Shown: positions 1-7,931, counted from the first letter of the stretch. The stretch is DNA of 64,000 bases from Brevundimonas pondensis (GCF_017487345.1 NZ_CP062006.1:1990001-2054000), one strand, 5' to 3'. Translations and numbers: made by a program. Notes: generated from the sequence alone by a model not told the origin.

Positions 1-436
1 GAGCTTCGTCCAGATCTTCGTCCGAAGCGGTGTAGGTCGGGCGCTCCAGCTTCAGGGTCTTGGGATCGACCGGGGTGAAGTCAGGCATGACTTCCAGCGA
101 CATTTCATAGGCCAGGTCTTCCTGACCGGCGATGACCTTGTCCATGTCCGAGATCAGCTTCATCTCGGCCGGGGCGGCCGGGCGCAACTTGGCGTCGTCC
201 AGGGCCTTTTGGCTGGTTTCGTTCAGCGAGGCGTTGATGATTTCGCCCATGAAGTCACGGCCGAAGGTCTTCTTGACGTGCGCGGCCGGCACCTTGCCCG
301 GACGGAAGCCCTTGAGCTTCATCTGCGGCGCGACTTCCTTGATGCGCGCTTCGAGCTTTTCGTTCAGCTCGGCGACGGGGATGGTCACCGCGATCACGCG
401 GCTGAGGCCTTCGTTCGACTTTTCGACGACTTGCAT
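1..436 (-). CDS. tig: Trigger factor, N-terminal part (cut by window edge)
   Basis: Ribosome-associated peptidyl-prolyl isomerase and chaperone that meets nascent chains at the exit tunnel. The 145 visible residues start MQVVEKSNEGLSRVIAVTIP and carry the ribosome-docking signature KGFRPGKVP at about residues 42-50, which identifies the N-terminal ribosome-binding domain. The ATG at 434-436 is the natural start. The PPIase and C-terminal domains lie beyond the left edge, so nothing can be said about their integrity. The upstream gene is divergent, leaving about 170 bases for promoters. Confidence 0.95.
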   Translation of the reverse strand, partial: MQVVEKSNEGLSRVIAVTIPVAELNEKLEARIKEVAPQMKLKGFRPGKVPAAHVKKTFGRDFMGEIINASLNETSQKALDDAKLRPAAPAEMKLISDMDKVIAGQEDLAYEMSLEVMPDFTPVDPKTLKLERPTYTASDEDLDEA

Positions 437-607
437 GGTCGGGATTCTGACGCTCTGTGGCGACGCCGAACGGCGCGCGCGGTGGATAAAGCAATAGGGC
501 CGCCCTTTTGGAGCGGCGCCTCGAAGCCCGCCCTTATGTCGAGAAGGGGCCGAAAGGTCAACGCGCGCGGGTTCCTTTGCCGCCATCCCCTCGCTATCTG
601 AAGGCTC

Positions 608-1309
608 ATGAGCCAGCCCGCCTCCCCCATCGGCGTCTTCATCACGCCCGTCACGCCCCTGCAGCAGAACTGCACCACCGTCTGGTGCACGAAGACGAAC
701 AAGGCCGCCGTCATTGATCCCGGCGGGTCGGTGGATGCGATTCTGAGCGAGATCACGCGGCGCGGCCTGACGCTGGACGCCATCTGGATCACCCATGGCC
801 ACCTCGACCACGCCGGCGCCGCCGCCGAGATGCAGGAAAAGACCGGCGTCGACATCATCGGCCCCCACGTCGAGGACCAGTTCTGGATCGACCTGATTCC
901 CACCCAGGGTCAGAAGTACGGCCTGCCCGACGTGCGCAGCTTCACCCCGACGCGCTTCCTGAACGACGGCGACGTTCTGACGCTGGGCGAGACGACCTGG
1001 GAGGTCGTCCACTGCCCGGGCCACACGCCCGGCCATGTCGTCTTCTTCAACCGCGAGGCGCGCTTCGCCCAGGTCGGCGATGTCCTGTTCCAGGGTTCGA
1101 TCGGCCGGACGGACTTCCCCCGCAGCGACCACGGCGCCCTACTGCACGCCATCACGCAGAAGCTGTGGCCGCTCGGCGACGACGTGACCTTCGTGCCCGG
1201 CCACGGCCCGCACTCAACCTTCGGCGCCGAGCGGCGGACCAATCCCTATGTCTCGGATCAGGCCATGTCGCGCGCGCCCATCGCCCGCCCGGCGACCGGA
1301 CCCTCCTGA
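608..1309 (+). CDS. Metallo-beta-lactamase-fold hydrolase (glyoxalase II-like)
   Basis: A 233-residue cytoplasmic MBL-fold hydrolase of the GloB/YcbL type. The metal-binding motif THGHLDH (HxHxDH) is at about residues 59-65, followed by downstream ligands in HCPGHTPGH, a DVLFQGSIGRTDFP stretch and the C-terminal VPGHGP histidine. Family members usually hydrolyse thioesters such as S-lactoylglutathione, but the substrate cannot be told from sequence. The ATG at 608 follows a GAAGG ribosome site. It ends one base before the end of the convergent gene at 1311. Confidence 0.88.
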   Translation: MSQPASPIGVFITPVTPLQQNCTTVWCTKTNKAAVIDPGGSVDAILSEITRRGLTLDAIWITHGHLDHAGAAAEMQEKTGVDIIGPHVEDQFWIDLIPTQGQKYGLPDVRSFTPTRFLNDGDVLTLGETTWEVVHCPGHTPGHVVFFNREARFAQVGDVLFQGSIGRTDFPRSDHGALLHAITQKLWPLGDDVTFVPGHGPHSTFGAERRTNPYVSDQAMSRAPIARPATGPS

Positions 1310-1310
1310 T

Positions 1311-1586
1311 CTAGCGCGCGGCCAGCAGGCCGATGATCACGCCGATCCCGAGCGCATAGAGGGACGCCCGCAGCGGCTCGTCACGGATCGCATCGCGCGC
1401 CCTTTTGACACGCCGGTCGGCCCAGGCCCGCGCCTCGGCAGCGTCTTCGCGAACCGCTTCGTGGATCGGGCGCGGCGACGCGCCCTTGGCGATGATGGCG
1501 TCGGCCGCCTCTTCCAGCCGTCGGGTCGCGGTCGAGGCGCCGTTGATGATCTCTTCCGGCAATGGGGATGTGCGGGGTTCCGCCAT
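1311..1586 (-). CDS. Small DUF883/ElaB-like membrane-anchored stress protein
   Basis: A 91-residue protein with a long charged amphipathic helix (residues about 8-70) and a single C-terminal membrane segment ASLYALGIGVIIGLLAA. This layout matches DUF883/ElaB-type tail-anchored proteins that accumulate under stress in other bacteria. It is divergent from the KGG protein at 1806 and has its own GGAAC-N16-GGTT promoter about 36-60 bases upstream, so general stress control is likely. No enzymatic motif is visible. Confidence 0.75.
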   Translation of the reverse strand: MAEPRTSPLPEEIINGASTATRRLEEAADAIIAKGASPRPIHEAVREDAAEARAWADRRVKRARDAIRDEPLRASLYALGIGVIIGLLAAR

Positions 1587-1621
1587 GAGGGGTCTCTTCG
1601 GGTGATGAGGGGTCGTTTTTC

Positions 1622-1646
1622 AACCCGCCGGTCCGAAGCTGGTTCC
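1622..1646 (-). promoter_or_regulatory. EcfG-type promoter of the DUF883-like gene
   Basis: Read on the minus strand, GGAAC (1646-1642), a 16-base spacer and GGTT (1625-1622). The alphaproteobacterial EcfG consensus is GGAAC-N16/17-CGTT. The predicted transcript would start near 1615 and reach the ATG at 1586 after about 28 bases. Confidence 0.7.
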
Positions 1647-1739
1647 TGACCCGACCGGCCCTTCAAGCCAACGGCGGACGCCCTGGCGATTTCCGCTCCA
1701 CGACTGACCGTCCACAGAACAAGGAAATCGCTCTTGTTC

Positions 1740-1764
1740 GGAACCGCATCGACGGCGCCGGGTT
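1740..1764 (+). promoter_or_regulatory. EcfG-type promoter of the KGG stress protein
   Basis: GGAAC at 1740-1744, 16-base spacer, GGTT at 1761-1764. It has the same -35, spacing and -10 as the promoter of the divergent gene 100 bases away. The expected start near 1771 gives a leader of about 35 bases before the ATG at 1806. Confidence 0.7.
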
Positions 1765-1805
1765 CTTTCCGGCAAGCGCCACCGTCTTTGAAAGGAACAG
1801 CCGAA

Positions 1806-2033
1806 ATGGCCGAAGGTCAGCCCACCCGCGGCTCGGGTGTTTCCAAGCGAGGCTTCGCCTCGATGGACCCCGAACGTCAACGCGAGATCGCCCGCAAGGG
1901 CGGCGCCAGCGTTCCCAGCGAGAAACGCAGCTTCTCCCAGGATCGCAGCCTGGCCGCCCAGGCCGGCCGCAAGGGCGGAGAGGCCTCGCACGGATCGCGC
2001 AACAAGACCGACGAAGCCCCGCCAAAGGGTTAA
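1806..2033 (+). CDS. KGG-repeat general stress protein
   Basis: A 75-residue, hydrophilic, basic protein with stress-protein (GsiB/YciG-like) repeats: GFASMDPERQREIARKGG followed by AAQAGRKGG. Such proteins are thought to be disordered hydration or stress proteins. The ATG at 1806 was preferred over an in-frame start at 1734 because 1734 lies inside the EcfG promoter and AAAGGAA sits just upstream of 1806. Followed by a strong hairpin at 2051-2080. Confidence 0.85.
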   Translation: MAEGQPTRGSGVSKRGFASMDPERQREIARKGGASVPSEKRSFSQDRSLAAQAGRKGGEASHGSRNKTDEAPPKG

Positions 2034-2050
2034 CCCGGTCCACCGATCAG

Positions 2051-2080
2051 GAGGCGGCGCAGTCGGAACTGCGCCGCCTC
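2051..2080. terminator. Bidirectional hairpin between convergent genes
   Basis: Perfect 13-bp stem GAGGCGGCGCAGT / ACTGCGCCGCCTC with the 4-base loop cgga. It lies between the stop of the KGG gene and the stop of egtBD, so it can serve either. No long T run follows on either strand. Confidence 0.6.
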
Positions 2081-2097
2081 TCATTCATTTCGCCCTG

Positions 2098-4245
2098 TCA
2101 GGCGACCAGCAGGGCCAGGGCGACAGACGGAGCCTCGCCGATCTCGAACGCCGCCAGGCGCCATCCGGCGGCTTCAGCCATGGCCTTGACCGAAACCTCA
2201 TCGAACTTGCGCGAGCTTTCGGTGTGGATCGTTTCGCCCTCGCCAAGATGGAAGGCCAGCTTGTCCAGGTGCACGGTCATCGACCGGGTCGCACGCAGGT
2301 GCATTTCGATCCGTGATTGCTCAGCGTTCCATACTGCGGCATGCGCAAAAGCCTCGGGCGTGAAATCCATGCCCAGCTCGCGATTGGCGCGCGCCAGAAG
2401 ATTGCGATTGAACGCAGCCGTCACGCCCTGGGCGTCGTCATAGGCGGCGACGAGCGCCTCGGGCGACTTCACCAGATCGACGCCGAGGATGAACAGACTG
2501 CCCTTCCCCAGCACCTCGCGCGAAGACCGCAGCAGAGCCACCGCCGCCTCCGGCGTCAGATTGCCGATGGTCGAACCGGGAAAGAAGCCGATCCGGCGCC
2601 CCTGCCCAGCCTCGGCGGAAGGCGGCGCCAGGTGCTCGAAATCGCCAACCACGGGCAACACCTTCAGCCCTGGATAGTCGGCCCGGATACGCTTCGCCGC
2701 CGCCTGTAGGGCGGTGGAACTGATGTCGATGGGGACGTAGGCCGCCAGGTTCGAGGTCGCATTGAGAACAATCCGCGTCTTCTCGCTGGCGCCTGAGCCC
2801 AGTTCCACCAGCACCGCGCCGGGTCCGAACCGTTTCGCCCATTCTGGCGCCACACGTCGCAGCAGGGCCGCCTCCTGCCGGGTGGGATAGTATTCCGGGA
2901 GGCGGGTGATCTCTTCGAACAGGCGAGACCCCTCGGCGTCATAGAACCACTTGGGAGACAGGGTTCTGGGGCGATGCGACAGGCCTTCAATCATCTCCCG
3001 GCGAAAGGCGTCACGCGCCTCGGCATCGGCGGCCTGCGCCCCGTCAGCAGCCAGCCTGACGCCGGCGAACATCCAGCGCTGATGCGGATAATAGAAGTTG
3101 CGATAGCTGGACCGCGCATGCCCCTCGGGCGTGGCGAAGGCCCCGCCGCGCAGGACCATCTGATTGGCCATGAACTTGCCGTTGTATTCCGCCGCCGTCC
3201 CCTCGGTCGGGCGGAACCCCGGATAGGGCGCATAGGCGCTGGCGGTCCACTGCCAGACCTCGCCCGTCAGGTTGGAGAAGGCCGCCGGATCCGCCCGCGC
3301 CGCCTGCTCCCATTCCGCCTCGGTCGGCAGCCGCCGGCCCGACCAGCGCGCAAAGGCGTCAGCCTCATAGAAGCTGACGTGCCGAACCGGCGCGGCGGGA
3401 TCGACGGGGCGGCGTCCGGCCAGGGTCATGACGCTCCATCCCGCCGCCTCTTCACGCCAGTAAAGCGGCGCGCTCCACCCCTCGGCCTTCACCCGCGCCC
3501 AGCCGTCCGACAGCCAGAACTCGACCCGCCGATAGCCGCCGTCGTCGATGAACGCGATCCAGTCCTCGCTGGTGACCAGATCCGCCGACAGCGAAAAAGG
3601 CTCCAGCCAGACCTTGTGAGCCGGACGCTCGTTGTCAAAGGCGAAGCCTTCCTGCCCGGCGCCGATCTCACACAAGCCGCCCTGAAAGGAGACCCAACCG
3701 CCCTGGCCGCTATCCACCGCCTCGTCGCGCGGCTCTACGTCATAGGCCGCCGGGTCAAGCGGAGAACACGCCATCAGGTTCAGCAAGTCCATCAGGAACA
3801 GTTCCTGATGCTGCTGCTCATGGTGCAGTCCCAGTTCGAACAGATACCGCGCCAGATCGTCGTCCAGCCCCTGCGCCAGCCGCGCCTCCATCCGGCGGTC
3901 AATCTCATCGCGATAGGCCATGACCTCATCCAGCGACGGACGGGTCATCAGACCGCGTTCCCCACGTGCGATCCGCTCGCCCAGCGCTTCATAGTAGGAG
4001 TTGAACAGGCGCCCGAACCGATCATCCACCGGCGTGTAGCCCGCCTGTTTCGACAGGATCATCGCCTCGAAAAACCAAGAGACATGCGCCAGGTGCCATT
4101 TGCCAGGGCTGGCGTCCGGCATCGACTGTGCGGTCAGGTCCTCAGCCAGAAGAGTGGCTGCAAGCCTGGGCAGCCGCGCACGTATCCGCCGATAGGCCGC
4201 TATCTCGCCGTCGTTTCTGCGAGAAACACGGACGGTTGAATTCAT
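2098..4245 (-). CDS. egtBD: Fused ergothioneine synthase EgtB-EgtD
   Basis: A 715-residue single chain joining two enzymes of ergothioneine synthesis. Residues about 20-401 are EgtB (sulfoxide synthase): a DinB-like part with HLAH at 51-54 and the iron-binding HX3HXE motif HEQQHQE at 142-148, then an FGE/sulfatase-modifying domain ending WMFAGVRLAAD. Residues about 412-715 are EgtD (histidine N-alpha trimethylase): KWFYDAEGS, the SAM motif ELGSGASEKT, FFPGSTIGN and HTESSRKF. Each half has the usual full length, so this is a true fusion joined by a short Ala/Asp-rich linker. A possible EcfG-like promoter lies upstream. EgtC and EgtE are not in the window. Confidence 0.92.
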   Translation of the reverse strand: MNSTVRVSRRNDGEIAAYRRIRARLPRLAATLLAEDLTAQSMPDASPGKWHLAHVSWFFEAMILSKQAGYTPVDDRFGRLFNSYYEALGERIARGERGLMTRPSLDEVMAYRDEIDRRMEARLAQGLDDDLARYLFELGLHHEQQHQELFLMDLLNLMACSPLDPAAYDVEPRDEAVDSGQGGWVSFQGGLCEIGAGQEGFAFDNERPAHKVWLEPFSLSADLVTSEDWIAFIDDGGYRRVEFWLSDGWARVKAEGWSAPLYWREEAAGWSVMTLAGRRPVDPAAPVRHVSFYEADAFARWSGRRLPTEAEWEQAARADPAAFSNLTGEVWQWTASAYAPYPGFRPTEGTAAEYNGKFMANQMVLRGGAFATPEGHARSSYRNFYYPHQRWMFAGVRLAADGAQAADAEARDAFRREMIEGLSHRPRTLSPKWFYDAEGSRLFEEITRLPEYYPTRQEAALLRRVAPEWAKRFGPGAVLVELGSGASEKTRIVLNATSNLAAYVPIDISSTALQAAAKRIRADYPGLKVLPVVGDFEHLAPPSAEAGQGRRIGFFPGSTIGNLTPEAAVALLRSSREVLGKGSLFILGVDLVKSPEALVAAYDDAQGVTAAFNRNLLARANRELGMDFTPEAFAHAAVWNAEQSRIEMHLRATRSMTVHLDKLAFHLGEGETIHTESSRKFDEVSVKAMAEAAGWRLAAFEIGEAPSVALALLVA

Positions 4246-4286
4246 CCTGCCAGCCTCGTGATGCGCATCGTCGCCACTTCAAGTGG

Positions 4287-4311
4287 AATGCCCGCTGCTC
4301 GCGGCAGTTCC
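4287..4311 (-). promoter_or_regulatory. Possible EcfG-type promoter of egtBD
   Basis: On the minus strand GGAAC (4311-4307), 16-base spacer, CATT (4290-4287), one mismatch from GGAAC-N16-CGTT. It would start transcription about 35 bases before the egtBD ATG. Weaker than the other three because of the CATT box. Confidence 0.4.
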
Positions 4312-4333
4312 GATGGATCGCGACCTCTCCTGC

Positions 4334-4358
4334 GGAACGGTCCCGACGAGGCGACGTT
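4334..4358 (+). promoter_or_regulatory. Perfect EcfG promoter upstream of the EcfG gene
   Basis: GGAAC at 4334-4338, 16-base spacer, CGTT at 4355-4358: an exact match to the EcfG consensus. It lies 47 bases before the ATG at 4406 and shows that the sigma factor is probably autoregulated. Confidence 0.8.
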
Positions 4359-4405
4359 CCTGCCGGACGGTCCACATTCGGACCCCGCTTCAGGATACCC
4401 GTTGC

Positions 4406-5008
4406 ATGGCCCATGTTCGCGCGCCTGACGGGCCACAGGACAATGGCCCGCCCAGTCGAGGCTCCCGCCCCGTCAGCATCATTGAGGCCGGAGACTGGCG
4501 TGACGCCATGGCCGCCTTCCTGCCCTCGCTTCGCGCCTTCGCCTTCTCTCTGTCCAGAAACGCAGCCGACGCCGACGACCTGGTGCAAGAAACCCTTACC
4601 AAGGCCTGGGCGCATCGCGAGCGCTTCGAGCCGGGCAGCAACCTGCGAGCCTGGCTTTTCACCATCCTGCGCAACAGCTGGTACACCGGGGCGGCCAAGC
4701 GCCGTCGTGAAATCGCGGATGAAGAGGGCCACTACGCCGCCCGTCTCATCGCTGAGGCCAGCCAGGAATGGACAGCAGAACTGACCTCGCTGCAAACAGC
4801 CCTGGGCGCCCTGCCGCCCGAGCACCGCGAAGCCATCGTCCTGGTCGGAGCAGCCGGCCTCTCCTACCAGGAAGCCGCCGACATTTCCGGCTGCGCCGTG
4901 GGCACAATCAAAAGTCGCGTCAACCGCGCACGCCACCGCCTGGCCTTGTTGCTCGACATGGAACCCCCTGTCGAAGCTGACCAAAATGTAATCCGCGAAG
5001 ACAGCTAG
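4406..5008 (+). CDS. EcfG-family (ECF15) general stress RNA polymerase sigma factor
   Basis: A 200-residue ECF sigma factor. The sigma-2 region covers about residues 33-100 (LRAFAFSLSRNAADADDLVQ and the LRAWLFTILRN stretch), the sigma-4 helix-turn-helix about 130-185 (LPPEHREAIVLVGAAG, CAVGTIKSRVNRAR). This pattern is typical of EcfG, the sigma factor controlled by NepR and PhyR; neither partner is in the window, so it may be a second EcfG-type factor like Caulobacter SigU. A longer frame begins at 4283, but that start lies upstream of the promoter; the ATG at 4406 has AGGA about 10 bases before it. It heads a stretch of stress genes. Confidence 0.9.
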   Translation: MAHVRAPDGPQDNGPPSRGSRPVSIIEAGDWRDAMAAFLPSLRAFAFSLSRNAADADDLVQETLTKAWAHRERFEPGSNLRAWLFTILRNSWYTGAAKRRREIADEEGHYAARLIAEASQEWTAELTSLQTALGALPPEHREAIVLVGAAGLSYQEAADISGCAVGTIKSRVNRARHRLALLLDMEPPVEADQNVIREDS

Positions 5009-5014
5009 GCCGAA

Positions 5015-5039
5015 GGAACGAGGCTCGGTTTTTCTGGTT
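5015..5039 (+). promoter_or_regulatory. EcfG-type promoter of the 5067 gene
   Basis: GGAAC at 5015-5019, 16-base spacer, GGTT at 5036-5039, the same variant seen at 1622 and 1740. It starts right after the stop codon of the sigma factor gene and implies a leader of about 20 bases. Confidence 0.65.
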
Positions 5040-5066
5040 CACCTCCCAGATTTGGGAGAGTCGGTC

Positions 5067-5303
5067 ATGATGAACCCCCTTGAAAACGAAGTCCGCACGC
5101 CGTCCGAACAGGACATGTCATCCCCCGCTCCTGTGAGCGAACCACAGGTTAGGAAATCCGGTTTCGCTCACTGGGTCCGCCAACATTTCGGTGCTGAGCC
5201 GCCGCACCGGCATAGCGAAAACTTCTTCATCAGCGACGTAGTTGAAGGCGGCATCGGCTCACATCACCGCCAGCAGGTCTATCGCCAGGACAAGAAACAC
5301 TGA
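5067..5303 (+). CDS. Small hydrophilic protein of unknown function, likely stress-induced
   Basis: A 78-residue protein, acidic and Ser/Pro-rich in its first half, with FAHWVRQHFGAEPPHRHSENFF in the middle split here as FAHWVRQHFG and a His/Lys-rich end HHRQQVYRQDKKH. I do not recognise a family. It sits where an anti-sigma factor could be expected but lacks NepR-like features. The ATG at 5067 is chosen over the TTG at 5052 because GGGAG at 5054-5058 gives proper spacing. Its EcfG-type promoter links it to the sigma factor next door. Confidence 0.6.
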   Translation: MMNPLENEVRTPSEQDMSSPAPVSEPQVRKSGFAHWVRQHFGAEPPHRHSENFFISDVVEGGIGSHHRQQVYRQDKKH

Positions 5304-5372
5304 GCCTGTACAACGGTCACACACGGCATTGAGAGGGGGGGGGCGAGGCGATCCGCCAAGCCCCCCGCCTCA

Positions 5373-6581
5373 TCAGCGTCGCAGCCCCTCGCCCTTGGCG
5401 TATTCCAGCCGCGCGATAGTGCGGTTATGCACCTCGTCCGGGCCGTCGGCGATGCGCAGGGTGCGAACCGTGGCGTAGAGTTCGGCCAGAGGCGTGTCGC
5501 CCGACACGCCCGCCCCGCCGAAGGCCTGGATGGCGTCGTCGATGACCTTCAGCGCCATGCGGGGCGCGGCGACCTTGATCTGGGCGATCTCGGACTTGGC
5601 GTTCTTGGCTCCGACCTCGTCCATCATCCAGGCGGCCTTCAGCACCAGCAGGCGGCACATCTCGATATTGGTGCGCGCCTCGGCCACGCGCTGCTCCCAC
5701 ACCGAATGTTCGGCGATGGCCTTACGGAAAGCGGTGCGCGTCAGCAGCCGCTCGACCATCAGCTCCAGCGCCCTTTCCGCGGCGCCGATCACACGCATGC
5801 AGTGGTGGATACGACCCGGGCCAAGCCGCCCCTGAGCAATCTCAAAGCCCCGCCCCTCGCCCGCGATCAGGTTCGAGGCCGGCACGCGGACATTCTCCAG
5901 CACCACCTCGGCATGGCCGATCGGCGCCTCGTCATAGCCAAAGACCGACAGCATCCGCTCGACGCGGAAGCCAGGAGTGTCCACCGGCACGATGATCTGG
6001 CTCTGCTGCTGGTGGGTTGCGGCGTCCGGGTCGGTCTTGCCCATGACGATGGTCATGGCGACATTGGGGTGGGCCATGTTGGTCGACCACCACTTGCGGC
6101 CGTTGATCACATAGTGGTCGCCGTCGCGGACGATGCTGGTCTGGATGTTGGTGGCGTCCGACGACGCCACCTCGGGCTCTGTCATCAGGAAGGCCGAACG
6201 GATCTCGCCCGCCATCAGCGGCTTCAGCCAGCGCTCCTGCTGCGCGGTGTCGCCGTACATGTGCAGGACTTCCATATTGCCGGTGTCCGGGGCGTTGCAG
6301 TTGAACACCTCGGCCGACCACAGCCGCCGCCCCATCAGTTCGGCTAGGGGGGCGTATTCCAGATTGCTCAGCCCCGCGCCGTGGTCGCCCGGCAGGAACA
6401 TGTTCCACAGCCCGGCCTCCTTCGCCCTGACCTTCAGCGCCTCCATGACGGGAGCCTGGACCCTCGGGTCGGCGTGGACCTGGGCGCGGTATTCCGCTTC
6501 GGCCGGAACGACATGCCTGTCGATGAAGTCCGACAAACGCTCGCGCCACATCACGCCGCGTTCGGAAGGGGCGAAATCCAT
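5373..6581 (-). CDS. Acyl-CoA dehydrogenase family protein
   Basis: A 402-residue FAD-dependent dehydrogenase close to the ACAD10/11-type group. It shows the N-terminal helical part ([20 protein letters not shown]), the middle beta domain with the FAD/substrate stretch [16 protein letters not shown] and [14 protein letters not shown], and the C-terminal helical domain ending [17 protein letters not shown]. Members oxidise acyl-CoA thioesters and pass electrons to ETF; the chain length used is unknown. An SCP2 lipid-carrier gene lies just upstream on the same strand, which fits a lipid-related role. Confidence 0.9.
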   Translation of the reverse strand: MDFAPSERGVMWRERLSDFIDRHVVPAEAEYRAQVHADPRVQAPVMEALKVRAKEAGLWNMFLPGDHGAGLSNLEYAPLAELMGRRLWSAEVFNCNAPDTGNMEVLHMYGDTAQQERWLKPLMAGEIRSAFLMTEPEVASSDATNIQTSIVRDGDHYVINGRKWWSTNMAHPNVAMTIVMGKTDPDAATHQQQSQIIVPVDTPGFRVERMLSVFGYDEAPIGHAEVVLENVRVPASNLIAGEGRGFEIAQGRLGPGRIHHCMRVIGAAERALELMVERLLTRTAFRKAIAEHSVWEQRVAEARTNIEMCRLLVLKAAWMMDEVGAKNAKSEIAQIKVAAPRMALKVIDDAIQAFGGAGVSGDTPLAELYATVRTLRIADGPDEVHNRTIARLEYAKGEGLRR

Positions 6582-6628
6582 GATCGTGTCCTCAGCTTCT
6601 TGGCCGCGCTTCTGCGAGCGCCGATAGC

Positions 6629-6659
6629 AAAACGGCGCGACCCCGAGGGAGCCGCGCCG
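6629..6659 (-). terminator. Terminator after the SCP2 gene
   Basis: On the minus strand a GC-rich stem CGGCGCG / CGCGCCG is followed by TTTT (6632-6629). It ends the SCP2 transcript between that gene and the acyl-CoA dehydrogenase. Confidence 0.6.
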
Positions 6660-6686
6660 TCCTTGTTCTGGTGTCTCAGAAACGCA

Positions 6687-6989
6687 TCAGCGCTTCAGCA
6701 GAGGCGCCAGTTTCTGGGCGATCATCATGTCGCCGGCGATCTTCAGCTTGCCCTGCATGAAGGCCATCATCGGGTCCAGCTTGCCTTCCGACAGGGCGAC
6801 AAAGTCGTCCCACTTCATCGAAACGGTGGCGTCGGCCGGCTTGTCGTCGTTGGTCACCGAGTTCGGCACCGAGGCGCCGTCGATGAAGATCTTGCCGACG
6901 TCGCCCAGGTCCAGCTTGACGGTCTTGCCAAGGCCCGAGTTGTCGCCGACGGCGTTGCGGATGTGGTCAGTGACGGCGTTCAGGTCCAT
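6687..6989 (-). CDS. SCP2 sterol-carrier-domain protein
   Basis: A 100-residue single-domain SCP2 protein: LGKTVKLDLGDVGKIFIDG, then ATVSMKWDDFVALSEGKLDPMMAFMQGKLKIAGD, here given in parts as MKWDDF, EGKLDP and QGKLKIAGD, the typical SCP2 core. Such proteins bind fatty acyl or sterol-like lipids. The ATG at 6989 with GGGAGAG upstream is preferred to the TTG at 7010, which would place the ribosome site inside the gene. Confidence 0.88.
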   Translation of the reverse strand: MDLNAVTDHIRNAVGDNSGLGKTVKLDLGDVGKIFIDGASVPNSVTNDDKPADATVSMKWDDFVALSEGKLDPMMAFMQGKLKIAGDMMIAQKLAPLLKR

Positions 6990-7106
6990 GTACGTCTCTC
7001 CCGAGGACAAGAATGAACCTCAGGCGTAGCCCGCTCCGAGGGCGGCGCCAAGATCACGCAAGGGAAGGCGGCGACCGGTCGCGCCGTATCGCCGCCCCGT
7101 CGGCCT

Positions 7107-7787
7107 CTAGAAGCTGGCCTTCAACCCCACCACGAAGCGGTCATCGGTCAGCGGTCCGTCCACGTCCGTGTCATGATACCGGACGTCCACCACCAGGTGA
7201 TCTGTCAGGGCGTAGGCCACGCCCAGGTTCCAGGTGGCGTAGTCGTCGTTGACATCCAGCGACTGATGACCAATCGCGCCGGACACGCTCCACTTGTCCG
7301 TCACGGCATAGGCGGCGTTGGCTTCCAGATAGGTGGTCTGCTCGTCCGCCCCGAAGAAGTTCGGCGAATAATAAACCGCCGCCCCCAGCGTCACCGGACC
7401 GATGGCCCGCGAGGCCGCCGCTTTCAGCTCCACATAGTTGTAGTCCGCCGAGCCCGGTTCGTTCACGTAGAGATAGCTCACCACCCCGAGGTCCAGACCA
7501 TAGCCTCCCAATTCGGTTCGATAGCCGCCGTACAGATCGACTTCGGCGTCCGTGTCGTCTCCGAAATCCACCATGGACGCCCAACCGCCTACATAAAAAC
7601 CGCTGGCGAAGCTGACATCGACTCCGCCCTGGAGCGCGGGCTCCTCGTCCGTCTGGCTGGCGCCGCGGAAAACATAGTCGCTGACCACGCCGATGTTGAA
7701 AGCTACCTCTGGCGCGGTCTGGGCCTGGGCGGCGCCCGCCCCCACGGTCAGCGCCAGCAATGATGCGCAAGCAAGTGCAAGTCTCAT
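7107..7787 (-). CDS. TorF-family putative outer membrane porin
   Basis: A 226-residue exported beta-barrel protein. Residues 1-22 are a signal peptide ending GAAQAQ, then FNIGVVSDYVFRGASQT, the hallmark start of the TorF (TIGR02001) family. Alternating aromatic strands and a C-terminal phenylalanine (VGLKASF) fit outer membrane insertion. Start set at 7787, preceded by GAGGGG. It follows the ammonium transporter on the same strand, an association seen in other alphaproteobacteria, suggesting a role in passage of small nitrogen compounds; that is inference. Confidence 0.85.
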   Translation of the reverse strand: MRLALACASLLALTVGAGAAQAQTAPEVAFNIGVVSDYVFRGASQTDEEPALQGGVDVSFASGFYVGGWASMVDFGDDTDAEVDLYGGYRTELGGYGLDLGVVSYLYVNEPGSADYNYVELKAAASRAIGPVTLGAAVYYSPNFFGADEQTTYLEANAAYAVTDKWSVSGAIGHQSLDVNDDYATWNLGVAYALTDHLVVDVRYHDTDVDGPLTDDRFVVGLKASF

Positions 7788-7892
7788 GACATATCCCCTC
7801 AAAGTCTGATTGATTTTGGTCACGCCTACTCATCCGGCCGCTGGTGGAGCGCAGCCGGGCCTTGGTTCCCTTGACGGGTTCTCTGCGGGAAC

Positions 7893-7920
7893 GGGACACG
7901 GCGGGGAGGCGCCGCGTCCC
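7893..7920 (-). terminator. Hairpin between amt and torF
   Basis: Inverted repeat GGGAC..GGCG / CGCC..GTCCC between the two genes. No T run follows, so it may attenuate or protect the upstream mRNA end rather than fully terminate. Confidence 0.4.
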
Positions 7921-7931
7921 ATCCGTCGGCT

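Noticed and set aside
4283..4405. Longer N terminus of the sigma factor
   Set aside because: These codons contain the EcfG promoter and have no sigma-like sequence.
5067..5303. NepR anti-sigma factor beside the EcfG gene
   Set aside because: Size and place fit, but no NepR-like helices or LGxxLRxxYxxxxxEPxP motif can be seen.
5336..5365. G8 run and C6 run as a terminator after the 5067 gene
   Set aside because: The arms can pair only partly and no T run follows; kept out of the feature list.
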